A stretch of 64,000 nt of DNA, from positions 1,454,501 through 1,518,500 of the forward strand of contig NZ_CP039457.1 of NCBI RefSeq assembly GCF_004843545.1. The letters run 5' to 3'. Shown here piece after piece: positions 37,291 to 47,269 of the stretch. A program made the translations under genes and the position numbers. This DNA is from Streptococcus pasteurianus. GTDB taxonomy: Bacteria; Bacillota; Bacilli; Lactobacillales; Streptococcaceae. The notes below the pieces were generated by a model. It was given only the letters and a program-made list of their open reading frames with translations. It was not told where the DNA came from and ran no database searches. How positions within the stretch are numbered: position 1 is the first letter of the stretch; every line of letters starts with the position of its first letter.

Positions 37291-38712
37291 TTAAACAATC
37301 CCTTCTAGGAGACCACGCATAAAGTCTTCAGAATCAAATTTACCGATGTCATCAATTTTTTCACCAAACCCAATAAATTTGACAGGAATATCAAGTTCTT
37401 GGCGAATGGCAAGAACAACACCACCTTTAGCCGTTCCGTCAATTTTAGTTAGGATAAGCCCAGTTAACGGTGTAATTTTTGAGAATTCTTTAGCTTGGCT
37501 AAGCGCATTTTGACCTGTTGAAGCATCGAGCGCAAGGAGTGTTTCATGCGGTGCATCTGGTACGACACGCTTAATGATACGACCAATTTTTTCAAGCTCT
37601 GCCATCAAATTATCTTTATTTTGCAGACGTCCTGCTGTATCAATGAGAAGAATATCAACATTTTCAGCGACAGCTTTTTCCATACCGTCAAAAACAACAG
37701 AAGCTGGGTCAGCTTTTTCTGGTCCTGTTACAACTGGCACACCGACACGACGTCCCCATTCAACAAGCTGCGCAACCGCACCAGCGCGGAATGTATCAGC
37801 AGCAACAAGCATGACTTTCTTACCTTCGTTTTTATATTTGTAGGCTAATTTGCCGATTGATGTCGTTTTTCCGACACCATTAACCCCAACAAAAAGCATA
37901 ACGGTTAAATCATCTTGGAAATTAATTTTTTCGTTGAAAACACCGTCTTTTTCGTAAATGTCAACTAATTTTTCAATGATAACACGTTTTAAATCGTCAG
38001 CTCTCTTAGCATTTTCAAGTTTGGCTTCATAACGTAAATCTTCTGTTAATTGTGTTGCGACATTCACCCCAACGTCTGAAAGAATGAGCATTTCTTCTAG
38101 TTCTTCGAAGAATTCTTCATCAACACGACGGAAATTAGCCAAGAAGGCGTTCAAACGTGCACTGAAACCAGTACGGGTCTTTTTCAGACTGCGATTGTAT
38201 TTTTCTTCTTCGGTTTCGGTTGCTTCTTGCACAACTACTTCTTCTGGTTCAGTTTTTTGACGTGTTTTGACAGCTTCAAAAGTAACTGCTTCACCACGTT
38301 CAATAGCCTCTTGAGCGGCTGCTTTTTTCGCATAATAATCCGCTATGATATCTGAAAAATGTTGGTCTGGCTCAACCTCATTAGCTACTGCGGTTGCTTC
38401 TGAAATTTCTTCAGCTTGATTAGCCGTATTTTTAACCACAGTTTCGCTGTTTTTAGACTGAACAAACGTTTCTGTTTCAACAGATTCAGCTTCGCTATCG
38501 ACATTAACAACGTCTTGAACTTCTTCCACAGTATCGTTGACGATTTCTGCTTGTTCTGAAACCTCAACACTTTCTTTTACTGTATCAGAAGAGGCTTCAG
38601 TTTGTTCTGATGTTTCGACAACCTCTTGAAGTGTTTCTTCTTGGCTTTGGCTGTCAACCGTCTCCCCAACTTCTTTTTTCTTATTTCCAAATAAACGGTC
38701 AAATAATCCCAT
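37291..38712 (-). CDS. ftsY: Signal recognition particle receptor FtsY
   Basis: A 473-residue SRP GTPase that docks ribosome-SRP complexes at the membrane. Residues 1-170 form a very acidic A domain, rich in Glu, Val and Thr; the NG domain follows with GVNGVGKTTSIGKLA near 280-295, DTFRAGA near 315, DTAGR near 360 and TKIDGTAKGG near 425. MGLFDRLFGNKKK is the usual streptococcal start, though its binding site is weak and a GTG 12 codons upstream has AAAGGA; both are possible. It is the last large gene of the HAD-HAD-ftsY cluster. Confidence 0.95.
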   Translation of the reverse strand: MGLFDRLFGNKKKEVGETVDSQSQEETLQEVVETSEQTEASSDTVKESVEVSEQAEIVNDTVEEVQDVVNVDSEAESVETETFVQSKNSETVVKNTANQAEEISEATAVANEVEPDQHFSDIIADYYAKKAAAQEAIERGEAVTFEAVKTRQKTEPEEVVVQEATETEEEKYNRSLKKTRTGFSARLNAFLANFRRVDEEFFEELEEMLILSDVGVNVATQLTEDLRYEAKLENAKRADDLKRVIIEKLVDIYEKDGVFNEKINFQDDLTVMLFVGVNGVGKTTSIGKLAYKYKNEGKKVMLVAADTFRAGAVAQLVEWGRRVGVPVVTGPEKADPASVVFDGMEKAVAENVDILLIDTAGRLQNKDNLMAELEKIGRIIKRVVPDAPHETLLALDASTGQNALSQAKEFSKITPLTGLILTKIDGTAKGGVVLAIRQELDIPVKFIGFGEKIDDIGKFDSEDFMRGLLEGIV

Positions 38713-38760
38713 ACTAAGTACCAAAATCGATAAGGTTACCTTATCCACTTTTCCTTTCTA

Positions 38761-39579
38761 TTACGCATTTAAAATGTATTTTTCAACAGCTTCTGCAACA
38801 CCTGATTCGTCATTGGTACGTGTTGTTACCGCATCAGCTGTTTCTTTCGCAATAGCAACACCATTTGCCATTGCAACACCTAAACCAGCCCATTTAAGCA
38901 TTGAGAGGTCGTTTTCTTCATCTCCCATAGCCATAACATTTTCAGGGAGTAAGTTCAAATGCTGAATCAACTGGTTTAACCCTGCTGCTTTATGGACGCC
39001 TTTAGGCATCATTTCCAATATAATATCACGTGATTTGAAAATTTCAAACTCATTGTATAATTCTTTCGGAAATTGCAAAATCTGCTTGTCCAAAAATTCA
39101 GGATTTGTCACGCTAACGACTTTGTTATAAATAATATTTTCAGGAATATCATCAAAAGAAGTTAATTCTACAAATTTAAGTTTGGGGTTGGCTTGTGGGT
39201 AAAGGGACTGATTGCCTTGACTGGCAAGACTATAAACAATTCCATCACTAAGCACATCAAATGGAAGAGCAAGTGGATCAAGCGTGCTGTGTAAACGCTT
39301 GAGCTGCGCACGTGTTAGCTCACTTTTATCTAAAATATCGCCATTTGTCTTTTGAACCAAACCACCATTGAAAGTGATGATATAGTCCTCATCAGAAATC
39401 AAATCTAGCTCTTCAAGCAAACCGCTAATCGCCTTTAAAGGACGTCCAGTCGTGATAACAACTTTAATTCCCTTATCACGTGCTGCTCGCAAAGCTTTTT
39501 TATTTTCTGGTGAAACAACCTTTTGACTGTTAAAAAGTGTGCCATCTAAATCCAAAGCTAATAATTTAATATCTTCCAT
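38761..39579 (-). CDS. Cof-type HAD-IIB phosphatase
   Basis: A 272-residue HAD phosphatase with motif I LDLDGTLFNS at residues 8-17, motif II TTGRP near 43, and motif IV MGDEENDLSML near 216. It is one of two tandem Cof proteins between smc and ftsY, a conserved streptococcal arrangement. It probably dephosphorylates a sugar phosphate or a cofactor such as pyridoxal or flavin phosphates; the substrate is unknown. Its start overlaps the previous stop by one base. Confidence 0.9.
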   Translation of the reverse strand: MEDIKLLALDLDGTLFNSQKVVSPENKKALRAARDKGIKVVITTGRPLKAISGLLEELDLISDEDYIITFNGGLVQKTNGDILDKSELTRAQLKRLHSTLDPLALPFDVLSDGIVYSLASQGNQSLYPQANPKLKFVELTSFDDIPENIIYNKVVSVTNPEFLDKQILQFPKELYNEFEIFKSRDIILEMMPKGVHKAAGLNQLIQHLNLLPENVMAMGDEENDLSMLKWAGLGVAMANGVAIAKETADAVTTRTNDESGVAEAVEKYILNA

Positions 39580-40376
39580 TATTCTACCAATCCTTCCATA
39601 TAAGCCATGACAGACTCCTCATCACAATGCCCAATGATTTCATTTGAGATGTCTTTGATTTCTTGTCGAGCATTTTCTGTCGCAACTGCATTCCCAGCAA
39701 AATCAAGCATTTCAAAATCATTGAGATTATCGCCAAACGCTACAATTTCTGATTTATCCATATTAAAGGTTTGGCAAAGTGCTTCTAGTCCTGTTCGTTT
39801 ATTGACGTCACGGATAACAATATCGACAGATTTAAAGCCTGTCGTCACCGCTTGTGCGTAGCTAATGCGTTCATTAAACCATGCTTCGCCTTGACGTACA
39901 GTATCTTCTGAAAAGTTTGCAGTGACTTTTAAAATATTATCTTCAACCTGCGCCAAATCAGCCACACGTTGAACATTTTCATAATAATTGCTAATAAAAT
40001 TTAGGTAATCATCACTAGCTTTTGGATGTAAATAAGCCCCACTTTCACCTGATAACAGGAAATCATAACCTAACATATATGGACTTTCAAGAAGGGTATC
40101 AATGACCTCCAAATATTGTTTTTTACTCAAACCAGATTCAAAAACAATATCTTTACCAACTTTTACCAAAGTCCCATTTTCAGCAATAAATGCCATTTTA
40201 TCAGCATGCTCAGCAAACATTTTTTCCAAAGCCATAAGTGAACGTCCGCTCGCTGCGACAAATAGTATATTGTTTTTTTTAAATTTTTCTAGAACATCAT
40301 GGAGGCGCTTACTATCAAAATAGCCATTACTTGTTAAAAATGTACCATCCATATCTGCTGCAACTAATTTTACCAT
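39579..40376 (-). CDS. Cof-type HAD-IIB phosphatase
   Basis: A 265-residue paralogue of the next gene with motif I ADMDGTFLTS at residues 7-16, motif II AASGRS near 41 and motif IV FGDNLNDFEML near 211. The alpha/beta cap lies between motifs II and III (about 90-180). It is the first gene of the HAD-HAD-ftsY unit; the upstream smc-NUDIX block is separated by a gene on the other strand. The substrate is unknown. Confidence 0.9.
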   Translation of the reverse strand: MVKLVAADMDGTFLTSNGYFDSKRLHDVLEKFKKNNILFVAASGRSLMALEKMFAEHADKMAFIAENGTLVKVGKDIVFESGLSKKQYLEVIDTLLESPYMLGYDFLLSGESGAYLHPKASDDYLNFISNYYENVQRVADLAQVEDNILKVTANFSEDTVRQGEAWFNERISYAQAVTTGFKSVDIVIRDVNKRTGLEALCQTFNMDKSEIVAFGDNLNDFEMLDFAGNAVATENARQEIKDISNEIIGHCDEESVMAYMEGLVE

Positions 40377-40543
40377 TATTATACTCCTAAAGAATTACAT
40401 AACTCTATTTTAGCAAAAAACACAGCAATTTTCTTGCTAATAACACATTCTTTTCAATCTTCTAAATAAAGCTGAAATTTTTTCCAGTTTTTAAAATTCT
40501 TTTTCGAATATATATAGTGAAGTTAAAAATAAAGGGGATTACA

Positions 40544-41356
40544 ATGAAAAAAGGAACATCATACTTCCTAGTGTCTGGTTTGGTACTGCTTGCGGTTGGT
40601 GGCGGTGTCATTACTCTAAAATACCATTCAAATCACAACCACGCTTCTACGGTTTCTAGCCAACATCATCACGCTCAGAAAAAACTTTCAAAATCAACAA
40701 GTTCTTCAACAAAAACACAGAACCACGTTGCTAGCAAACGCGCGGATTTACTGAAAGCACCTACTGAAAAACAAGTCACAGAGCAACTGATAAAAGATGG
40801 AGAAAATCTTATTAGCACCCGTCAAGTCAGTCAACAGACTAGTCAATTTGATTTCAATGCGCTAGCGCAATCAGATTTCTCAAGTCTTGCTGGCACATGG
40901 ATGGACGCTAATGGTTACACTTTTGAATTTTCACCACAAGGTATTATTGACGACAAATTAATCTTGTCTGCTCTTGTTTATAATGAAAACGGTGAAGCTA
41001 TTTCTAACGTTTATACTGAAAGTGGAGGTGGTTTCATTTTACATTATTACGCTGCTGGTAGCCAAATTCCTAGCTGGCATTTTGGCATAACAGAGACTGA
41101 CCCGTCTGATTACGGTCGTGACCGCCTATTTGCAACACAAGGTAGCCGTTTTGATTATGAATCAACTAACCAATTTGTCAGCAATGTCTTTTACAAAGTT
41201 TCAGACCAATACAGCCAGAACACACAAACCGAATCTGACACAGTAGAACTCTCAGATAGTCAAGAAGAAAGTGATGACACACTCACAACTTCTTCATTAG
41301 ACAACCAAGCTGACGAAACAACAGAATCACAAACAGAAACTGCGGTAACAAACTAA
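40544..41356 (+). CDS. DUF6287-like surface protein with membrane anchor
   Basis: This 270-residue protein starts with a signal or anchor segment (SYFLVSGLVLLAVGGGVITL) followed by a low-complexity His/Ser/Lys-rich linker (HNHAST through KKLSKSTSSSTKT). The folded domain starts FDFNALAQSDFSSLAGTWMD near 106 and fits DUF6287; a Thr/Glu/Ser-rich tail ends the protein. There is no lipobox Cys or LPxTG motif. AAAGGGGAT lies before the ATG. It is on the opposite strand to its neighbours, splitting the smc-ftsY cluster. The function is unknown. Confidence 0.75.
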   Translation: MKKGTSYFLVSGLVLLAVGGGVITLKYHSNHNHASTVSSQHHHAQKKLSKSTSSSTKTQNHVASKRADLLKAPTEKQVTEQLIKDGENLISTRQVSQQTSQFDFNALAQSDFSSLAGTWMDANGYTFEFSPQGIIDDKLILSALVYNENGEAISNVYTESGGGFILHYYAAGSQIPSWHFGITETDPSDYGRDRLFATQGSRFDYESTNQFVSNVFYKVSDQYSQNTQTESDTVELSDSQEESDDTLTTSSLDNQADETTESQTETAVTN

Positions 41357-41371
41357 AACTTTTGAATACAA

Positions 41372-41408
41372 CAAAACCTCCCAACTGATTCTAGTTGGGA
41401 GGTTGTTT
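41372..41408 (+). terminator. Terminator after the DUF6287 gene
   Basis: AACCTCCCAACT and AGTTGGGAGGTT are perfect arms with a 7-base loop and following T-rich bases. Confidence 0.8.
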
Positions 41409-41421
41409 AATATCACAAAAA

Positions 41422-41832
41422 CTATTTACTTCCCAAAATTTCTACCAGATAAGGAACAATTTTTTCTCCATCCAAATCATTCAAATCACTTATCCAACGA
41501 TAGTCAGTATGTTCTTCGGGATTTAATGTAACAATTATTTCCTTATTCTTAGGAAGATGAGCATCATAAACTAATCTAGTGTATACAATACCATTATCTA
41601 AATTACTATCTTCATGAATAATATCATCTATTTTGATCTGAAGTCCTACTTCTTCAAGACACTCTCTGATAGCAGTAGCTTTCGGCAACTCCTCACTATC
41701 AACACTACCACCAGGAATATCCCAATAAAACGGATAAACATTACTTCTACCATTGCTTGTGGCAACGCGTTTTATCACTAAGTATTTTTCGTGATATTTT
41801 ATTAAACTGTGCACAATTAGTTTATTTACCAT
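41422..41832 (-). CDS. NUDIX hydrolase
   Basis: The 136-residue protein has a full Nudix box: Gly-x5-Glu-x7-REcLEEvG from GGSVDSEELPKATAIRECLE near 41-60, continuing EVG. Such enzymes cleave a nucleoside diphosphate linked to another group, often in housecleaning. It begins 17 bp after the smc stop codon, with AAAGGG before the ATG, so it is probably read with smc. The substrate is unknown. Confidence 0.85.
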   Translation of the reverse strand: MVNKLIVHSLIKYHEKYLVIKRVATSNGRSNVYPFYWDIPGGSVDSEELPKATAIRECLEEVGLQIKIDDIIHEDSNLDNGIVYTRLVYDAHLPKNKEIIVTLNPEEHTDYRWISDLNDLDGEKIVPYLVEILGSK

Positions 41833-41848
41833 TTTTTACCCTTTAATG

Positions 41849-44800
41849 TCATTCCACTAGATTTTCGGCTTCTTTTAATTTAACAGAAACGATACGAGAA
41901 ATACCTGATTCTTGCATGGTTACTCCGTAAATGCTATCAGCGGCAGCCATTGTTCCCTTACGGTGAGTAACGACGATGAACTGACTTGATTTATCAAAGC
42001 GATTGAGGTAGTCTCCAAAACGTTTCACATTAGCTTCGTCAAGCGCAGCTTCCACTTCGTCCAAAATGACGAATGGAATGGTTTTGATGCGGATAATAGC
42101 AAATAGCAGAGCTAAAGCCGAGAGGGCTTTTTCCCCACCGGACATGAGGTTAAGTGATTGGATTTTCTTCCCTGGCGGTTGCACGGAAATCTCAACCCCA
42201 GCTGTTAACAAGTCTCCTTCTGTTAGTGATAAATCAGCTGAACCACCACCAAACATTTGAGTAAAGGTTTGCTTAAATGAATCACGAATAGCATTGAAAG
42301 TCACTTGGAAACGTGTTTTCACTTCATCATCCATATTATTAATCGTATCAAGCAAAAGATTCTTAGAATGAACCAAGTCCTCTTTTTGGGCGTTAAGGAA
42401 TGTCAAACGCTCGTTCACTTCATCGTATTGTGAAATGGCGTCTAAGTTAATTGGACCCAATGCCTTGATACGACGGCGCAATTCTTGCAAACGTTGACAT
42501 GCACTTTCCATATTATCAATTGGTTCACTAGCTTCCTTGGCTTCGTCCAAGGTCAAGTGATAATCTTCTGTCAAATCATGTGAGAAGGCACGCAAGCGGT
42601 CAGAAACTTGATTGATTTGAGCTTCTAATTGCGCTTGCTGACGAATTAATTCTTCGTTTTTCTGATTTTCTTTTGCAACTTGTTCTTCAAGCTCTTCTAA
42701 ATTAGCTTCGCAATCTTCCAATTCAAAACGGAGGCTAACTAAGCACTCTTCTTCACTAGCTTTTCTAGTAACACCCACATCATATTGTTTTTGCAAGGTT
42801 GGCAGACTTTCAGTCTGATTATCGCTAGCATGGTAAGCTAACAAATCCTCGCATTTTGCAATTTCAGCTTTATTTTCAGCTAAACTAACTTCTAAGCGTG
42901 TTTTGTTAGCCGATTCAAATTTACGCTCACTCAACAACTCACGTTCAGTTAATTTTGCTTGTGACACTTGTTGACGCAAAGCTTCAACTTTTTGCGTAAT
43001 GGTATTTTTGTTTTCTTTAATTTGCTCAATTTCAACTGTTAAAGTTTGTTTACGCGCAGCTATTTCTGCTAATTCTGCTTCAAGTGTTGTTTTTTGTGAT
43101 TCCAAATCATGTGAACCACCATCTGTTTCTGATTCTTGCAGGCGTTCGCAAAGCTGGTTAATGTCGTTCAAGCGTTCAGCCAATTGTTGGTATTCAAGCT
43201 CTGCTTTTTGTTCAGCAAAACGCGCTTCCTCTCCTTGTGCTTTGAAACTAGCTAAAGTTTCCTTATTAGCTCTCAAAGCATCTTGGAGTTCTTGCACACG
43301 CTTTTCTTGTTTGATTTGCTGAGCTTGCAAGTCTTGTAATTCAACCATAAGATTATCTAGTTCAGGTTTTATAAATGTGGTATTATTTTGACGATTTGCT
43401 CCACCTGAGAAAGAACCACCAGGGCGAATTTCTGTACCATCAAGTGTTACAATACGCACTTGATAACGAAGCGCACGCGCAGCTTTATTAGCATTGTCAA
43501 CCGTGTCAAAAACCGCAGTTACCCCAAGAAGATTTTGGAAGATATTTTCCAAACGATTATCAAATGAAACTAAATCACTTGCAACACCAAGAAAACCTTG
43601 ACTTGAAGCCAAAATCGAATGATTTTGTTGCGATAAGTGACGTGGTTTTATAGTCGTTAAAGGCAAGAATGTCGCACGTCCTTGACGATTTTTCTTTAGA
43701 AAGGCAATCGAACGTTTAGCCGCTCCCTCATCTTCGACAATAACGTGCTGGCTTGACCCACCAAGTGCAATCTCAAGAGCAGTCTGATAATCTCGCTCAA
43801 ATGTCAAATGCTCACTAACCGCACCAATAATACCACCTAGCTGACTTGACGCCTGTAGAACCGACTTAACCCCAGCATAGAAATTGCTGTGATTTTTAAG
43901 AATAGATTCCAAACTAGCCTTGCGAGCCTCTTTTGATTTGATAACATCCAGTTTGTCAAACATTTTAGTTTGCTCTAGTTGGTAATCTTTTTCGGCTTGA
44001 ACAATTTGCACGTGTAATGCTTGGTAGTCATCAAGCAAGACTTTGACTTTTTCACGAGCTACTTCAAAGTTTTCTAAAGCTTCTTTTGCCGTTAATTTTA
44101 CTTCTGCTAGCGTCTCTTGTGTTTGTGCCAATTCTTCTGATTTTGATTCTAACAATTGCTTTTGATTGTCAATATCAGCAATCGTTGCTGTCAATTTATT
44201 CGATAAATCAGCTTCTTTTTGCATTAACCCAACAAACTCTTCGCGAAGTTTTTCGATAACTTGGTCTGGGTCGGTTGAAAAACGGTCTAATTCAGCCTGC
44301 AACGCTTGAATATCAGCTGTTGTCTGGGCTAATTTGGCATCTAATTGTGAGAGTTGCTGCTCTTTTTGTGTCAATTCTTCTGTTAATCTCGCTTGATTTT
44401 CCTTCAAATCAGCCAATTGCGAGCTTGCAGCTTGTTTTTTCTCTTCTTTTTGACTTGATTCTAAGGCAATCAAATCCATTTGGCGCTCGAGGTCAGAAAT
44501 TGCTCTGGTAATATCAAGCAATCCTTCTTGTCTTCTTGATATTTCTTCAGACAATTGATGACGTTTTTCTTTCAAGTTTTGATTTTGTCTTTCAAATTGC
44601 TGGCGCTGTTCATAATAAGCTGCCAAATCAGCTGTAATAGCTGTTAAAGACTGATTTAATTCTGCTAAACGCTCCTTATCAGCCTGAATATCTTCAACCA
44701 GAATATTCAAATGAAGTTGCTTACGCTCATCTTCCAAGCCAAGGAATTCTTTAGCCACTTGTGCTTGACGCTCCAATGGCTTCACTTGTGTTTCCAGTTC

Positions 44801-45388
44801 ATAGATAATATCGTCCAGACGGTCCAAATTATCCTGTGTTTGATTAAGCTTGGTTTGGGTTTCTTTCTTACGTGTCTTGTATTTTAAAACACCTGCAGCT
44901 TCTTCAAAAATAGCACGACGTTCCTCCGGTTTACTGTTGAAAATTTCTTCGACACGTCCTTGTGAAATTACAGAAAACGAATCACGTCCCAAGCCTGTAT
45001 CCATAAATAAATCATGAATATCACGCAAGCGCACCTTACGTCCGTCAATCAAATACTCGCTGTCGCCATTACGATAAATATGGCGTTCTACACGAATCGT
45101 TTCTTTGGCATCTTTAATGAAGCCATCAAAATTATCCAAGGTCACAATAACCTGAGCATAATTTAATGGTTTACGATTCTCAGTTCCTGCAAAAATGACA
45201 TCTGGCATCTTGCCACCACGCAAATTCTTGGCAGAAGATTCCCCAAGCGCCCAACGCAAACTTTCTGTAATATTGGACTTACCAGAGCCATTAGGACCTA
45301 CAACAGCTGTAACTCCCTTGTCAAATTCAATGGTTGTCTTGTCTGCAAAGGACTTAAAGCCCTGCATCTCGATTTCTTTTAAATACAT
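41849..45388 (-). CDS. smc: Chromosome partition protein SMC
   Basis: This 1179-residue condensin ATPase organises the chromosome with ScpA and ScpB. The Walker A motif VGPNGSGKSN is at about 31-40, then coiled coil to about residue 500, the hinge (about 505-670 with FSGGANRQNNTTF), coiled coil back, the ABC signature LMSGGEKALSALAL near 1090, and Walker B FVILDEVEAALDEAN near 1115. I start at MYLKEIEMQGFKSF (45388); there is no clear binding site, so its translation may depend on structures in the rnc-smc gap. Confidence 0.97.
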   Translation of the reverse strand: MYLKEIEMQGFKSFADKTTIEFDKGVTAVVGPNGSGKSNITESLRWALGESSAKNLRGGKMPDVIFAGTENRKPLNYAQVIVTLDNFDGFIKDAKETIRVERHIYRNGDSEYLIDGRKVRLRDIHDLFMDTGLGRDSFSVISQGRVEEIFNSKPEERRAIFEEAAGVLKYKTRKKETQTKLNQTQDNLDRLDDIIYELETQVKPLERQAQVAKEFLGLEDERKQLHLNILVEDIQADKERLAELNQSLTAITADLAAYYEQRQQFERQNQNLKEKRHQLSEEISRRQEGLLDITRAISDLERQMDLIALESSQKEEKKQAASSQLADLKENQARLTEELTQKEQQLSQLDAKLAQTTADIQALQAELDRFSTDPDQVIEKLREEFVGLMQKEADLSNKLTATIADIDNQKQLLESKSEELAQTQETLAEVKLTAKEALENFEVAREKVKVLLDDYQALHVQIVQAEKDYQLEQTKMFDKLDVIKSKEARKASLESILKNHSNFYAGVKSVLQASSQLGGIIGAVSEHLTFERDYQTALEIALGGSSQHVIVEDEGAAKRSIAFLKKNRQGRATFLPLTTIKPRHLSQQNHSILASSQGFLGVASDLVSFDNRLENIFQNLLGVTAVFDTVDNANKAARALRYQVRIVTLDGTEIRPGGSFSGGANRQNNTTFIKPELDNLMVELQDLQAQQIKQEKRVQELQDALRANKETLASFKAQGEEARFAEQKAELEYQQLAERLNDINQLCERLQESETDGGSHDLESQKTTLEAELAEIAARKQTLTVEIEQIKENKNTITQKVEALRQQVSQAKLTERELLSERKFESANKTRLEVSLAENKAEIAKCEDLLAYHASDNQTESLPTLQKQYDVGVTRKASEEECLVSLRFELEDCEANLEELEEQVAKENQKNEELIRQQAQLEAQINQVSDRLRAFSHDLTEDYHLTLDEAKEASEPIDNMESACQRLQELRRRIKALGPINLDAISQYDEVNERLTFLNAQKEDLVHSKNLLLDTINNMDDEVKTRFQVTFNAIRDSFKQTFTQMFGGGSADLSLTEGDLLTAGVEISVQPPGKKIQSLNLMSGGEKALSALALLFAIIRIKTIPFVILDEVEAALDEANVKRFGDYLNRFDKSSQFIVVTHRKGTMAAADSIYGVTMQESGISRIVSVKLKEAENLVE

Positions 45389-45452
45389 AAAATAAGAGAT
45401 AAAAAGGCAAATCACCTTCCCGAAAAGAAGCTATCTAACTAGCATTCTTTTT

Positions 45453-45519
45453 CCTAGGTTTATCACATATCACCTAGGACAGGTTGGACATTTGCCTCAT
45501 CAATTTCCTTTCAAATGTC
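45453..45519 (-). promoter_or_regulatory. Two stem-loops between rnc and smc
   Basis: GACATTTG/CAAATGTC arms (45487-45494 and 45512-45519) begin right after the rnc stop codon, and CCTAGGT/ACCTAGG arms (45453-45459 and 45472-45478) follow. The first loop holds an AAAGGAA binding site before a short ORF of 8 codons (45474-45500). They could be RNase III processing sites. Confidence 0.5.
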
Positions 45520-46206
45520 TTATTGAAGCAAGACTAGAGCATTTTTAGCAGCATCTTGCTCAGCCAATTTCTTAGATTTTCCGATTCCTTGACTTTTGGC
45601 TTTATCATTAACGTACACAGTCACTTCAAAGACTTTAGCATGTGCAGGTCCTGATTCGTTTGAAACACGATAATCAATCGTCACATCACCATGACCTTGT
45701 AACAACTCTTGAAGTGTTGTTTTGTAATCTTTCACGCGCTCAAAATTACCTTTTTCAACTTGTGGAATCATCACTTGGTTTAAGAATTTATTGACCGCTT
45801 CAACACCTTGATCCATCAACAAAGCTCCAAGAAATGCCTCAAATAAGTCACCTAAAATTGTATCACGATTACGACCACCAGATTTTTCTTCACCATTTCC
45901 TAATTTGATAAATTCATCAAATCCACAGTAACGTGAAAAACCTGCTAGAGACTCTTCACGTACAATGACGGAACGCATTTTTGACAAGTCTCCCTCTGGT
46001 TTTTTCGGATACTTTTTAAACAAATATTGCGAAATCAAAAGTTGAAGAACCGCGTCTCCTAAAAATTCCAAGCGTTCATTGTGTGAAATGTTTAGGAGGC
46101 GATGTTCATTAGCATAAGAAGTGTGGGTAAAGGCTGTTTCTAGCAAAGTTTTATCTTCAAAAACAATTCCGAAATCTTGCTGAAGTTTTGTGTCTAAAGC
46201 TTGCAT
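45520..46206 (-). CDS. rnc: Ribonuclease III
   Basis: A 228-residue endonuclease that cuts double-stranded RNA in rRNA maturation and mRNA control. The signature [15 protein letters not shown] is at about residue 42-56, with the second catalytic Asp/Glu in [14 protein letters not shown] near 117-130. The dsRNA-binding domain covers about 155-226 ([14 protein letters not shown] onward). It precedes smc as in other streptococci, and hairpins follow its stop codon. Confidence 0.97.
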   Translation of the reverse strand: MQALDTKLQQDFGIVFEDKTLLETAFTHTSYANEHRLLNISHNERLEFLGDAVLQLLISQYLFKKYPKKPEGDLSKMRSVIVREESLAGFSRYCGFDEFIKLGNGEEKSGGRNRDTILGDLFEAFLGALLMDQGVEAVNKFLNQVMIPQVEKGNFERVKDYKTTLQELLQGHGDVTIDYRVSNESGPAHAKVFEVTVYVNDKAKSQGIGKSKKLAEQDAAKNALVLLQ

Positions 46207-46331
46207 GATAAATCTCCCTTCAAAAAATAGTCTATATCCTTATCTTATTAAAACGTTTCTTCTCAATCATTCATTGAGTGATTAAAACGCTTTTTCTACC
46301 ATAGACTATTTTATTATACCAGAAAAGTCAT

Positions 46332-46445
46332 AAAAAAGGGAATTTCTCCAAAAAATCCCCTTAATTTCTTCTATTTAATACAATTTATTTTGGTCTTGAA
46401 TTTATAGTGTAAATGCACAATAAAAACTGTCCAACGGACAGTTTT
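46332..46445 (-). terminator. Two terminators between vicX and rnc
   Basis: AAAACTGTCC/GGACAGTTTT (46423-46445) closely follows vicX, and AAGGGGATTTTTT/AATTCCCTTTTTT-like arms (46332-46362) form a second one. They separate vicRKX from rnc-smc. The rest of the 253-bp gap holds a CTCAAT/ATTGAG hairpin near 46265-46285 and no gene. Confidence 0.65.
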
Positions 46446-46459
46446 CACAAACTAAACTT

Positions 46460-47269
46460 TTATAACTTTGTTAATGGTGTTGCTTCCTCTGGTGAGGTGT
46501 CAAAGACTTTCATGTCATAACCAACCCCAAAGTCAGCTTGAATAAGATTATTTTCCATGGTCATGTGAGCCAATTCTTTGATATTGTTTTCTTTACTCAA
46601 ATGTCCAAGGTAAATTTTCTTCGTGCGATTTCCAATGGTTCGAATCATTGTCCCAGCACCGTCTTCGTTTGACAAGTGCCCTTTATCAGATAGGATACGT
46701 TGTTTCAAACTCCACGGATAAGCACCAGAACGTAAAATCTCAACATCATGATTTGATTCAATTAAGTAACCGTCAGCATTTTCAATAATTCCTGCCATGC
46801 GGTCACTAACATAACCTGTATCTGTTAAGATAACAAACGATTTATTATCTTTCATCAAACGATAAAATTGTGGCTCAACGGCATCGTGGCTAACACCAAA
46901 ACTTTCAATATCAATGTCACCAAGTGTCAATGTTTTACCACGTTCAAAAATATGTTTTTGAGCGAAATCAAGCTTTCCAATCATATTTCGCTCATCAATC
47001 ATTTGCCACGTTTTTTCATTCGCATAAACATCAAGATTATAACGACGTGCTAACACCCCAACCCCTTTGATATGGTCAGAATGTTCGTGTGTAATAAAAA
47101 TAGCATCTAAGTCCTCTGGTTTGCGGTCAATTTCAGCAAGAAGACTGGTAATTTTCTTACCAGTCAAACCCGCATCAATCAAAAAACGTTTTTGTGGTGT
47201 TTCCACATAAAAAGAATTTCCAGTTGAACCGGAGGCTAAAATACTATATTTAAAAGCATTTTCAGACAT
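46460..47269 (-). CDS. vicX: VicX/WalJ metallo-beta-lactamase-fold hydrolase
   Basis: A 269-residue MBL-fold protein with HEHSDHIKG near residue 60-68, additional His residues (SHDAVEPQFY near 130) and a late LGHLSKENN near 222. In streptococci it is the third vic gene and influences VicRK output and competence, possibly acting as a nuclease; its substrate is not known. It follows vicK after a single base and closes the operon before a terminator. Confidence 0.93.
   Translation of the reverse strand: MSENAFKYSILASGSTGNSFYVETPQKRFLIDAGLTGKKITSLLAEIDRKPEDLDAIFITHEHSDHIKGVGVLARRYNLDVYANEKTWQMIDERNMIGKLDFAQKHIFERGKTLTLGDIDIESFGVSHDAVEPQFYRLMKDNKSFVILTDTGYVSDRMAGIIENADGYLIESNHDVEILRSGAYPWSLKQRILSDKGHLSNEDGAGTMIRTIGNRTKKIYLGHLSKENNIKELAHMTMENNLIQADFGVGYDMKVFDTSPEEATPLTKL

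Noticed and set aside
38200..38700. Apparent repeats in the ftsY 5' part as possible tandem repeats
   Set aside because: They come from the Glu/Val/Thr-rich acidic A domain of FtsY, a normal coding feature.
45388..45415. Leaderless start for smc
   Set aside because: There is no -10 hexamer at the right distance before the ATG, and the gene is downstream of rnc on one transcript.
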